From Cafeteria roenbergensis (Eukaryota; Sar; Bigyra; Bicosoecida; Cafeteriaceae): a DNA stretch of 64,000 nucleotides. Positions 44,894 through 51,986 of this stretch are shown here, piece after piece. The notes beneath the pieces were generated by a model. The model did not search any database, had not been told where the DNA came from, and saw only the letters and a program-made list of their open reading frames with translations. The position numbers and the translations under genes are program-made. The first letter of the stretch is position 1. Each line of letters opens with the position of its first letter. Where the stretch lies: NCBI GenBank assembly GCA_008330645.1, contig VLTN01000055.1, positions 62,001-126,000 on the forward strand. The letters run 5' to 3'.

Positions 44894-45344
44894 GGCGCGC
44901 CGCCGGTGCCGGGCGTGCCCGGCCTGCGGTCGGTGCGTGCCGGCGCGTTTCCGGCAGTCGCACTGGCGGCGGCTCTGGCAGAGTCGGCGCCTGAGTTGGG
45001 CCCAGGTTGCAGGCACAGTCAAAAAGGGTCTGCCTTGCGAGCAGCGTCAAGGCGCTCCGATTCGGCCCTGCTCGGCAGCGTGGCCAAGCGTGAGTGCAAT
45101 TGTGGGTGGCGTGCGAATGCTGTGCAGCGCATGCGGGCTTTGGGGCACGCTGTGGCGGGTCAAATTGAGCTGGAACGGTCGCGCTGCGCCTGCTGTGAGC
45201 TTCACAATCACAACCATGCGCGCGGGCGTGCAAGTCTGCTCCTTTGAGGGCAAGAGCATGCAGAAAGGGCTGCAGCTGGCTGCTCACTTGCCCTGGACGC
45301 TGGACACAGCCTTGGAGCAGGAGAAGCCGAAGAAGGCCACAACG
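44894..45344. other. Host DNA between Dsc3-like gene and element
   Basis: 451 bases of host-like GC content that should contain the Dsc3-like promoter. A rightward frame (coded 45,220-45,344) reads fairly well up to the element boundary (MQKGLQLAAHLPWTLDTALE), so an interrupted host exon is possible, but I cannot support it as a gene. Confidence 0.4.
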
Positions 45345-45869
45345 ATGAAAAAAAAAGGACGCGGTAGAGGGAGAGCTAGATCAATTCGTAAAATTCTTAT
45401 ATTGTAGAAAATTCAGCTCTGAAATCAGAGCTTTATTTTCTCTATGAAATTGGAATATTATTTTGGTTTTTTTATATTATTATTTTAGTAAGTGATTAAA
45501 AAGTGTAAATAGTAATAAAATAAAAAGTGAAGCAGATAATGAAATGAAAAGTAAGGTGTAAAGTGAGGGAGTAAAAAAAACACAAAAAAGTAACGAGGTA
45601 AGCAAAAAGTGAAAAAGTGACGAAAAATCTTAAAACTATTAATCAATAGAAAAAAATATTAGAGAGAGTAGTTTATGAAAATTTTCCACACTTTCTCCAC
45701 TTTTGGGTTGCTCATGACTTTTGTATATTTTTATTTTCTCACCTTTTGGGTATCTCGTTGCTTTTTGAACTTTACCCCTTCAAATACTTACAAGAAAAGG
45801 AGAATATAAAAAAATATGATTCCAACAGTTATTAAAATTTTTGGGGGAGTCAGAGTATGGCTATATGGG

Positions 45870-45947
45870 TTCAGCTCCTGTGTGACTTTTCTCATTGGAA
45901 TTATCCAGTTGTTCATTCGTATTCAGCTCCTGTGTGACTTTTCTCAT
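45870..45947 (+). repeat. Two direct 26-base repeats, spacing 52
   Basis: The 26-base unit at 45870-45895 (begins TTCAGCTCCTGTGTGACT) recurs exactly at 45922-45947. It sits in the noncoding left end and could be a protein-binding pair in the terminal repeat or a replication-origin region. Role unknown. Confidence 0.8.
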
Positions 45948-46040
45948 CGGCTTCTCTCTTGGCTTTCATCCATAATCTGGGGTTAATGACGTTGTCTGGG
46001 GTCATATACCAGTGAGGCCGAAAATAATCCATAAAAAATA

Positions 46041-46074
46041 AAAAGTTTTCATGTTGAGCAACATGACAACTTTT
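46041..46074. terminator. Hairpin at the 3' end of the leftward gene block
   Basis: A 16-pair stem with one mismatch (AAAAGTTTTCATGTTG against CAACATGACAACTTTT) and a two-base loop, starting just beyond the stop codon of the leftward small gene. A comparable hairpin follows the capsid gene at 62764. It probably marks transcript 3' ends, as hairpins do in mavirus-like virophages and giant viruses of the Cafeteria system. Confidence 0.6.
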
Positions 46075-46077
46075 TTA

Positions 46078-46218
46078 TTAACCACTTGTTTGTGTTGGCG
46101 GTGGTATATTTATATGCAATGTTGAAGCTGGCACAACTTTTTTTACCGCTTTCTTGTCAGGCTTGAGTAAGCTGTTGGTTTTGATCATTTGGCGTCTGAC
46201 CTGTTTACGTGTAGGCAT
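46078..46218 (-). CDS. Small basic protein of the virus-like element, 46 residues
   Basis: A minus-strand frame starts MPTRKQVRRQMIKTNSLL and ends with a Pro-rich tail (HINIPPPTQTSG). It is Lys/Arg-rich in its first 30 residues, carries a TATATATAGG stretch directly before the ATG, and ends at a strong hairpin, which together favour a real gene. It lies 23 bases after the P-loop gene on the same strand. Small basic proteins of virus-like elements often bind DNA or the capsid interior; that role is inference only. Confidence 0.55.
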   Translation of the reverse strand: MPTRKQVRRQMIKTNSLLKPDKKAVKKVVPASTLHINIPPPTQTSG

Positions 46219-46241
46219 ACCTATATATACCATTGAGATAT

Positions 46242-46916
46242 TCATAGCTTGTGTTGCACCTTGAACCTGTGCTGGACTTCATGGTATAATTCATCAAAAG
46301 TGTCATAGATGAAGAGCTTGTTAGGTTGAAGTTGAGAAATGATGCTCATGCGTGAACATCTAATAAGATCCTGCTCACGTTGGTCGACTTCTTTGTCAAT
46401 GAGGTCATTACTCAATTTTTTAGATGGCATGGCTACGAATATGGATGATGCTTTGAAGAGTTCCTTTGCGAGATTCAATGACGATGTGAGGCATAAAAGA
46501 CGTCTCTTTTTATTGGACAGCCATGACTTTTTAATTTTCTCATAGACATTCTTATAGAGTTCCTCACTGAGAAGGCGATGGGTTGAGTGGTTTCCTTTGA
46601 CTTCAGCGTCATTGAGCTTTTTCAGGAATTCATCATTGACATCTGGATGTGATTTTACTACTTCATCGAGATCGACCAATAAGAAGTCATTGTCATTGCC
46701 AAGGAAATGCTTGACCAATGAACTTTTACCTGACTTACGTGACATGACTAAACATGCCTTTTTGACTTTGTGGGGTGCCTTGACTTTCATCAGGCAACCA
46801 GTTGCATAGTAACCAATGGCGACTAGTGCACTTGCACTGCTTAAACTTGAGGCTATGATTTCTGCCATGTTATACTCTTGAATGAGAAAAAAAAGTTCAG
46901 TTAAATCAAAATTCAT
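46242..46916 (-). CDS. P-loop NTPase-like protein with N-terminal membrane segment
   Basis: Up to 224 residues; the ATG at 46868 (MAEIIASSLSSASALVAIGY) is an equally good start and avoids overlap with the penton-type gene. A hydrophobic segment (about residues 20-42) precedes a Walker A-like motif, MSRKSGKSSL (about 58-67), and FLLVDLDEV may serve as the acidic strand. It resembles a nucleotide or polynucleotide kinase-type P-loop fold rather than the packaging ATPase coded at 60037. It is the middle of three leftward genes. Specific function not recognised. Confidence 0.6.
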   Translation of the reverse strand: MNFDLTELFFLIQEYNMAEIIASSLSSASALVAIGYYATGCLMKVKAPHKVKKACLVMSRKSGKSSLVKHFLGNDNDFLLVDLDEVVKSHPDVNDEFLKKLNDAEVKGNHSTHRLLSEELYKNVYEKIKKSWLSNKKRRLLCLTSSLNLAKELFKASSIFVAMPSKKLSNDLIDKEVDQREQDLIRCSRMSIISQLQPNKLFIYDTFDELYHEVQHRFKVQHKL

Positions 46917-47733
46917 CTCTTGTTAATCTAAGTAATTTGGCACGTTGTTCTTCACTTCCTTCATGATCAATGTGCATTTCAAGGCATACGTTCGAGTTCT
47001 CACATAGTTCAAGTGGTTGGAATTGATCATCAAGCAACCTGAATGATAATGTATGAAGAACAGGTGGAATACCACTCACTTTGCTAAAGTTGTACGCGAT
47101 TTCAAAGTTAGCAATTGAGCCATACGCCAATGAGTATAATGGGATCTGAGCTATAATGTTGTTAACTGAGGCATCAGATGAAATGGAATCAGTTGCTGAG
47201 TCCATTGCCAAGTAAGCAGTTGATGTTCTTGCAAGAATTGGAGGATTCTGAGCTGTGATGTCACCGTTTGCGTCAGCTGTTAGTGTTACACCAATTTGAG
47301 ATGAGCCGAAGCCTAATCTTCTATATGCTTGTCCATCAACCTCATTGAGAACAAGAGTGGTGGTATTAGCCACAAGACCACCTAAATACAGGCGTTGATA
47401 TGTATGGTCATAGGCCCAAGTTCCAGAAAGACCAGCAGATGACCATTTGGCATTAAGTTCAGATATCAATGATGTACCTGTTGCAGTATCAGGCGAGTCA
47501 TACACTTTGAATGGATCTATTTGGAAAGTGCCAGTGGTGGTGCTGTCTTCAGTGGCACTAACTTGAGATTCGTAAGTTGGAAATGAGTGGAGTGGTGTGT
47601 ATACAAATGTAAAAGTTGATAGATTGAGATCCTCAACTCTTGCAACATTGTCACTGAGCGAGACCTGGAATTGATTTTTTGTCGATGATGAGCTGACATA
47701 TTGAGCGTTTACGTAGATTCGATTAAACGACAT
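46906..47733 (-). CDS. Penton-type minor capsid protein candidate
   Basis: 275 residues from the ATG at 47733 (MSFNRIYVNAQYVSSSSTKN); the frame extends ten codons upstream but that would run into the divergent promoter. The opening pattern (RIYVNAQ, then FQVSLSDNVARVEDLNLSTF and a YTPLHSFPTY stretch) is that of single jelly-roll penton proteins of Polintons and virophages, which start with a short tail followed by beta-strands, and the all-beta composition and length fit. Family assignment is by pattern, not by search. It diverges from the next gene across 24 bases. Confidence 0.6.
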   Translation of the reverse strand: MSFNRIYVNAQYVSSSSTKNQFQVSLSDNVARVEDLNLSTFTFVYTPLHSFPTYESQVSATEDSTTTGTFQIDPFKVYDSPDTATGTSLISELNAKWSSAGLSGTWAYDHTYQRLYLGGLVANTTTLVLNEVDGQAYRRLGFGSSQIGVTLTADANGDITAQNPPILARTSTAYLAMDSATDSISSDASVNNIIAQIPLYSLAYGSIANFEIAYNFSKVSGIPPVLHTLSFRLLDDQFQPLELCENSNVCLEMHIDHEGSEEQRAKLLRLTRDEF

Positions 47734-47757
47734 TTCTCTTATATTATAGTATAGAAA
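47734..47757. promoter_or_regulatory. 24-base bidirectional promoter with TCTA motif
   Basis: Two divergent ATGs are separated by only 24 bases, which are nearly palindromic (TTCTCTTATATTATAG then TATAGAAA). Reading leftward, a TCTA core in an AT-rich setting lies 18 bases before the penton-type start, matching the late motif of the Cafeteria giant virus and mavirus. Both promoters must overlap the neighbouring coding regions. Confidence 0.55.
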
Positions 47758-48108
47758 ATGCAAAAGACTAATGAACCTGTAAAACTAAATGAGGTGACCA
47801 CTGACAACCACCAATTTACTAAAGATGAAATAAGAAAGTTCTTCGAAATAGCCAAGCACAATCAACTCTTTTCACGTATGCTACTTCCTCAGTGGCTTAT
47901 TAATGAGGAACCTGAGAAATGGCTATCAGATGAGGAACTTTATGAGAAAGAAATGCTTACCTTCCATAAGGCATTGGAAAATGCAAAGAGTGAAAAAGAA
48001 CAAGAACTTATCAAATGTCAGTTCAAAGACAAATGTCGTAAGAGTAAGAAGATGAGAAAGTATCTCCAACGCAAAGCCAAGCTCAGCAAGAAAAAATCTG
48101 AGCACTAA
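47758..48108 (+). CDS. Charged helical protein, 116 residues
   Basis: First gene of the rightward series. It is rich in Lys and Glu throughout, with FTKDEIRKFFEIAKHNQLF near the N-terminus and a strongly basic C-terminal helix (CRKSKKMRKYLQRKAKLS). No known domain is recognised. The next gene starts five bases after its stop, so the two are probably on one transcript. An accessory or DNA-associated role is possible. Confidence 0.6.
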   Translation: MQKTNEPVKLNEVTTDNHQFTKDEIRKFFEIAKHNQLFSRMLLPQWLINEEPEKWLSDEELYEKEMLTFHKALENAKSEKEQELIKCQFKDKCRKSKKMRKYLQRKAKLSKKKSEH

Positions 48109-48113
48109 GTATA

Positions 48114-48365
48114 ATGGAGAAAATCTACGATGATATGAAGAAAGCCAAAGAAGAAGAACCAATGAGTACCACAGAGAAGTTATACTATATAGGGAAGTAT
48201 GCCTATTACATAAGTCCATTAGGACTGTTGACCAACCCCCAAAAATTCGCCTTGGCATGGGGACTGACCAAGATGGCAGAGAATGATGAAGAACTTATGA
48301 CAGAGGTCAATGAAGAAGCTGAGAGACTAGATGCTACAGAGAAAAGTAATGAGACAATAGAATAA
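48114..48365 (+). CDS. Small protein with short hydrophobic centre, 83 residues
   Basis: Charged ends flank a moderately hydrophobic centre (YIGKYAYYISPLGLLTNP and FALAWGLTKMA), which might lie on a membrane. The C-terminus is acidic. Unrecognised. It is tightly packed behind the preceding frame, as in compact viral gene blocks. Confidence 0.55.
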   Translation: MEKIYDDMKKAKEEEPMSTTEKLYYIGKYAYYISPLGLLTNPQKFALAWGLTKMAENDEELMTEVNEEAERLDATEKSNETIE

Positions 48366-48422
48366 GGTTTCTCTAGCTCCAGAGATTAATTTCTGAAGGT
48401 CTTATATATAGGATCATCAGAG

Positions 48423-49088
48423 ATGAGTGATTTCGAAACAGAGCCAGTAAACAAACCACCTAGAGTGATGGAAAAGGTAAAGAGAAAGATGTCAGAGAAA
48501 CAGAAAGAGGTATTGAGAAAGGCCAGAGAAAAGAAGCTTGAGTTATCAAGACAGAGGAAACTTGAGAAAGCTAAGAAGTTGGTTGAGCAAGAGACCAGTA
48601 AGCCCAAACCAGAACCTCAACATCAATCTGAACCCCAACCTCAGCAATACCAAGAACCTCAACAAGATGAATACATTGATGAAGTCGAAGCTGAGGATTT
48701 TGAAGTCCAAGACAAGAAACCAGCACCAAGACCAACAAGACCAACAAAACAAAGATCTTTAGATCATTCTTTCCCACCTGAGATGGACTACAATGCAATG
48801 ATGCAACGTATGGCAGATCTTGAGGAACAGGTAAAGGCCAGTGAGAGAAAACCAAAGAAGCCAAGACGTAAGATCATTATGGAGGATGACATGAGTGATG
48901 ATTATGATTCAGAAACAGAAACAGAAGAGATCATCGTGAAGAAGAGAAGACCAAAGAAGTCAAGAGGTAGAAAACCAGTGAAAGAGACTTATCCTTATGA
49001 TGACTATGATGAGGTCCATGGTCAAAACCCAGCTCCCACTTATGACCCATACAGCAGACTCAGGGGCTCATTCTTCGGTGATTACTGA
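48423..49088 (+). CDS. Highly charged, probably disordered protein, 221 residues
   Basis: A basic coiled-coil N-terminus (KVKRKMSEKQKEVLRKAREK) is followed by a Pro/Gln-rich linker, a short coiled coil, an Asp/Glu cluster and a basic KKRRPKKSRGRK patch, ending with a Tyr/Gly-rich tail. The alternating basic and acidic blocks suggest a DNA- or capsid-binding scaffold. A TCTA lies about 47 bases upstream of the ATG, further than in other genes here. No family recognised. Confidence 0.6.
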   Translation: MSDFETEPVNKPPRVMEKVKRKMSEKQKEVLRKAREKKLELSRQRKLEKAKKLVEQETSKPKPEPQHQSEPQPQQYQEPQQDEYIDEVEAEDFEVQDKKPAPRPTRPTKQRSLDHSFPPEMDYNAMMQRMADLEEQVKASERKPKKPRRKIIMEDDMSDDYDSETETEEIIVKKRRPKKSRGRKPVKETYPYDDYDEVHGQNPAPTYDPYSRLRGSFFGDY

Positions 49089-49099
49089 AGAAATAAAAA

Positions 49100-49103
49100 T
49101 CTA
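49100..49103 (+). promoter_or_regulatory. TCTA late-type promoter motif
   Basis: TCTA within AAAAATCTAATG, 15 bases before the ATG at 49119, in the 30-base gap after the previous stop. It fits the late-promoter pattern of the Cafeteria virus/mavirus system. Confidence 0.5.
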
Positions 49104-49118
49104 ATGTGATAATATTAG

Positions 49119-50057
49119 ATGTCACTGTTAAACCCAGTACAACCTCAGGCATACTATCCACCAATGCCATCGAATGCATTCGGTCCTTCACAGTATAGGC
49201 TGAATCCAGTAAAGGTAATGAACCCATTTCTCAATATTAAGCGTGAGGATCTTCTTGTATCAACAAAACCTCATTTACCTCAAGATGTAGCTGACATGTT
49301 GCTCGCTGAAAGAATGGCAAGACCTCAAGCTGAAGAATTACCAGTCGGAACAGAATCCAGACAGAACGTTCAGGATCTCATTGATCAAGACCAAGTAGTA
49401 AAGGCCAGGGCAATGTATAAGGAAAGAATGAACTTCATCAATGAGTCCGTGCTCACAGCCAAACAGAAGGAAGATATGCAAGAGAAACTTCTCTTAGATT
49501 TATCAAGCAGATATCCACCCCGAGTTGTTAGGGAAGCAGTCCAAGAAGCAGGAAGACCAAATAACCCAGTGGTTGATGAGAGTAATGTAATACCATATAT
49601 ACCAATTGCACCCATTAGTATGATAGGTGATAGTTCTTCGGGTATTCCAGCACCTCCTTCCAGCGAGGCAATCAGTGAAAGAGTGAGTGCATCTGTAGGA
49701 TATAGTGAGCCTTCTCTTCTTAGCGAGATGTATGGTTCATCTGAAGCTCGTAGAATGAGAACACTACAAGCTCTAGAATTAAGAAAGATGACAAAGCCAG
49801 AAAGAGTCGCTCAGACTGCTAAAGCCAGACGTACACAAGCAGAAGATCGTGCAGCAACAGAAGAACGCCGTCTAGCAGCAGCAATGCCATCAGCAGCAAT
49901 GCCATCAGCAGCAATGCCACCAAGACCAGCACCAATGCCACCTGGAAACGATGATGATAATTTCTATGTGCCTCCAGGTATGGCACAGGTAGGAAGAAGA
50001 CGAGGCACTTTTACAAGTAGTGGAAGACAAGTAAAACCACCTCGTAGATTTCCATGA
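49119..50057 (+). CDS. Pro/Met-rich structural protein candidate, 312 residues
   Basis: The N-terminus is Pro/Tyr-rich (NPVQPQAYYPPMPSNAF), the middle is helical and charged, and the C-terminal third has three tandem copies of an AMPSA-type unit before a Pro/Gly-rich basic tail (RRRGTFTSSGRQVKPPRRFP). Such architecture is common in minor virion or cement proteins, but I recognise no family. Its stop overlaps the ATG of the next gene (ATGA). Confidence 0.55.
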   Translation: MSLLNPVQPQAYYPPMPSNAFGPSQYRLNPVKVMNPFLNIKREDLLVSTKPHLPQDVADMLLAERMARPQAEELPVGTESRQNVQDLIDQDQVVKARAMYKERMNFINESVLTAKQKEDMQEKLLLDLSSRYPPRVVREAVQEAGRPNNPVVDESNVIPYIPIAPISMIGDSSSGIPAPPSSEAISERVSASVGYSEPSLLSEMYGSSEARRMRTLQALELRKMTKPERVAQTAKARRTQAEDRAATEERRLAAAMPSAAMPSAAMPPRPAPMPPGNDDDNFYVPPGMAQVGRRRGTFTSSGRQVKPPRRFP

Positions 50058-51922
50058 GACAAAAAAATTTCTCACTTAAAAGTAGAATGTTTAATCCACA
50101 AAGAGGAACCGGTTCAAATATAAATCCACCATCTCACAGTAACACATCATCTCATACATTTAACCCAACAGGACACCGAGACACGTCAAAAGATCATATA
50201 CCATCTAAGACAACAAATGATTTTGTGCCAATAAATCCCATTGACGCATTTCCATTGATACCAAAAAATGATGATGATCCAAAGACCCAGAAGGACAAGG
50301 ACATTGAGACTCGTGAGAAATTCATGGACGAATTGAAAAAAAAAAAGATCGAGTCAGATCCTAGCCTCAGTAATTTATCTGAGGAAGAAGTGAGAAAGAG
50401 ATTGTCCCAGTCAAAAGAGTGGCAGAACTTTGAGAAACTTGAGTATTACAAGAAGAAACAACGTGATGGTTTCAGAAAAGTATACACCAAAGACTTTGAT
50501 ATGACTGGTACAGACTATGAGATTCAGAATGATGGAACGATAAATGACAACATTAGACAGAGAAAGGAAGAGACCGAAGACTCATTGACCGAACAATTTT
50601 TATCAGCTGAGATGGGACAGGCAGAAAAGGAAGCCATTGAGACAGGAAAAAGTATAAGTGATATATGGAGTGAAAGATTTCAGGATGGTGCCATGATAAC
50701 CAAGAGAATTGCTGAATGGGTGAAGCAGGGAGGTGAGGGAAACTTTGAAAACAAGGGATTTCAGAAGGCATCCGATCTCATCATCAATGGTCTTTCTCGC
50801 ATGGGTCGTCATTTCTTTGAAGCAGATAATCCAGGAATGTCCCGTTATGTTTCAAGATCAGCCGCAAGGTTCGCGACATTGTCATCTAAAATATCACGCG
50901 GTCTAGAATTTGCAGGTCGCATAGATTTTGCCTTAGCTGGTGTTAATATAGGTCTTGATATCCTTGAGAATGCCACAGGGTCACGAATATCAAAGTATCA
51001 TGAATTTGCTGAAGAAAACCCATGGATCACAAATATTCCCATTATCGGCTCATTGGTGGAACTCTATGGCAATTTGGCCTCATTGATTGGTTCAGCATTG
51101 GGGGAAGAAACAGATAGTCAAAGGGATGAAAGAATTCAGTCCCACCGATTAGAAGTCATTGAACAATACCTCCAACTTATTAAAGAAGGACTAGCAGAGA
51201 ACTTACGAGGGGCTGATGCAGAAGAAACAGAAGATGAGGAACGACTAAGAAAAATAGACAACATTATTGAGAATGATCATCATTATTTCAGCATGGCTAG
51301 TGGTCTTCTTGATAATGATGATATTAAGAATGACATCCGCAACTACTTTGAAAGACATCCCGATCAGAGTATGGCCGAATTCTCAGGATTGAGGAAATAT
51401 CTCAAACAGTATATTATCAAAGAAGATGAAGTTGATGCATCATGGAATCGCAGAGTCGATGCAGTGGCGAGAAGAGCTTACATGTTGTTATATCCTGATG
51501 CACCCGAGGTAAGGTCAGAAATCCAGAGAAGACAATCAGGTGACTATTTGAACGATCTTATTGAGGCAGATCCCAACTTTGGACTTGATGGGGGACTTGA
51601 TAAATTTGATCAGTTCTTCATTGATAATAAGAACGCAGAAGCTCGAATATATGCTCAGTATCAACAGATCCAATTGGAGAATGATGTGACACGCATGGAG
51701 CAACAAATGCTAATGTTGGAGAATAGAGAAAGAGAATTAAGCAATTCTGAAGCTGGAGATATAGGAAACCCTTATAGAAGAACGGGATTGGATGTAATAG
51801 AAAGAAGAAGACAGAGACTGAGAGATGTTCAAAAACAAATGAGTGAGTTACAGGACGATATAGATGAGCTCAACGATGTAATTGATGAACTTGATGAATT
51901 TGGTGACCGAATGAACAATTGA
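50054..51922 (+). CDS. Large helical protein with central hydrophobic hairpin, 622 residues
   Basis: The listed ATG overlaps the preceding stop; an ATG at 50087 (MFNPQRGTGSN) follows at a normal distance and may be the one used, giving 611 residues. The first 110 residues are Asn/Pro/Ser-rich. A helical region follows, with two neighbouring amphipathic or hydrophobic segments near residues 295-355 (IDFALAGVNIGLDILENA and NIPIIGSLVELYGNLASLIG), then acidic helices and a long C-terminal coiled coil. It might be a membrane-active or internal virion protein. It is the second largest gene of the element seen and has no recognised relative. Confidence 0.6.
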   Translation: MRQKNFSLKSRMFNPQRGTGSNINPPSHSNTSSHTFNPTGHRDTSKDHIPSKTTNDFVPINPIDAFPLIPKNDDDPKTQKDKDIETREKFMDELKKKKIESDPSLSNLSEEEVRKRLSQSKEWQNFEKLEYYKKKQRDGFRKVYTKDFDMTGTDYEIQNDGTINDNIRQRKEETEDSLTEQFLSAEMGQAEKEAIETGKSISDIWSERFQDGAMITKRIAEWVKQGGEGNFENKGFQKASDLIINGLSRMGRHFFEADNPGMSRYVSRSAARFATLSSKISRGLEFAGRIDFALAGVNIGLDILENATGSRISKYHEFAEENPWITNIPIIGSLVELYGNLASLIGSALGEETDSQRDERIQSHRLEVIEQYLQLIKEGLAENLRGADAEETEDEERLRKIDNIIENDHHYFSMASGLLDNDDIKNDIRNYFERHPDQSMAEFSGLRKYLKQYIIKEDEVDASWNRRVDAVARRAYMLLYPDAPEVRSEIQRRQSGDYLNDLIEADPNFGLDGGLDKFDQFFIDNKNAEARIYAQYQQIQLENDVTRMEQQMLMLENRERELSNSEAGDIGNPYRRTGLDVIERRRQRLRDVQKQMSELQDDIDELNDVIDELDEFGDRMNN

Positions 51923-51934
51923 GGAATAAATTAA

Positions 51935-51982
51935 TATTTTGTCAACAGCAATTTGATTTAGATTTTTAATCTAAATCAAATT
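51935..51982 (+). promoter_or_regulatory. Palindromic promoter unit before the fibre-like gene
   Basis: TATTTTGTCAACAGC is followed by a perfect 15-base inverted repeat (AATTTGATTTAGATT at 51950-51964; complement at 51968-51982; loop TTT). The right arm carries TCTA at 51970-51973, 13 bases before the ATG at 51987. Almost the same unit lies before the packaging ATPase gene at 60002-60034, so this is a repeated regulatory cassette rather than a chance hairpin. Confidence 0.7.
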
Positions 51983-51986
51983 ATAA

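Larger units (their letters stand above)
45408..46077. other. AT-rich noncoding left end of the element
   Basis: About 670 bases without a convincing frame on either strand, rich in short AAAGTGA/AAAAAGTG-like words. Its position suggests it is, or includes, the left terminal inverted repeat, which in related elements is several hundred bases long. That cannot be tested without the right end. Confidence 0.55.

Noticed and set aside
44193-45407. 404-codon rightward frame running across the host/element border
   Set aside because: Most of it is antisense to the Dsc3-like gene, whose domain and splice phases are convincing; the frame is open because of GC bias.
45408-46240. CRISPR-like array or tRNA genes in the AT-rich end
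   Set aside because: Only two copies of a 26-base unit were found and no cloverleaf could be drawn; nothing supports either.
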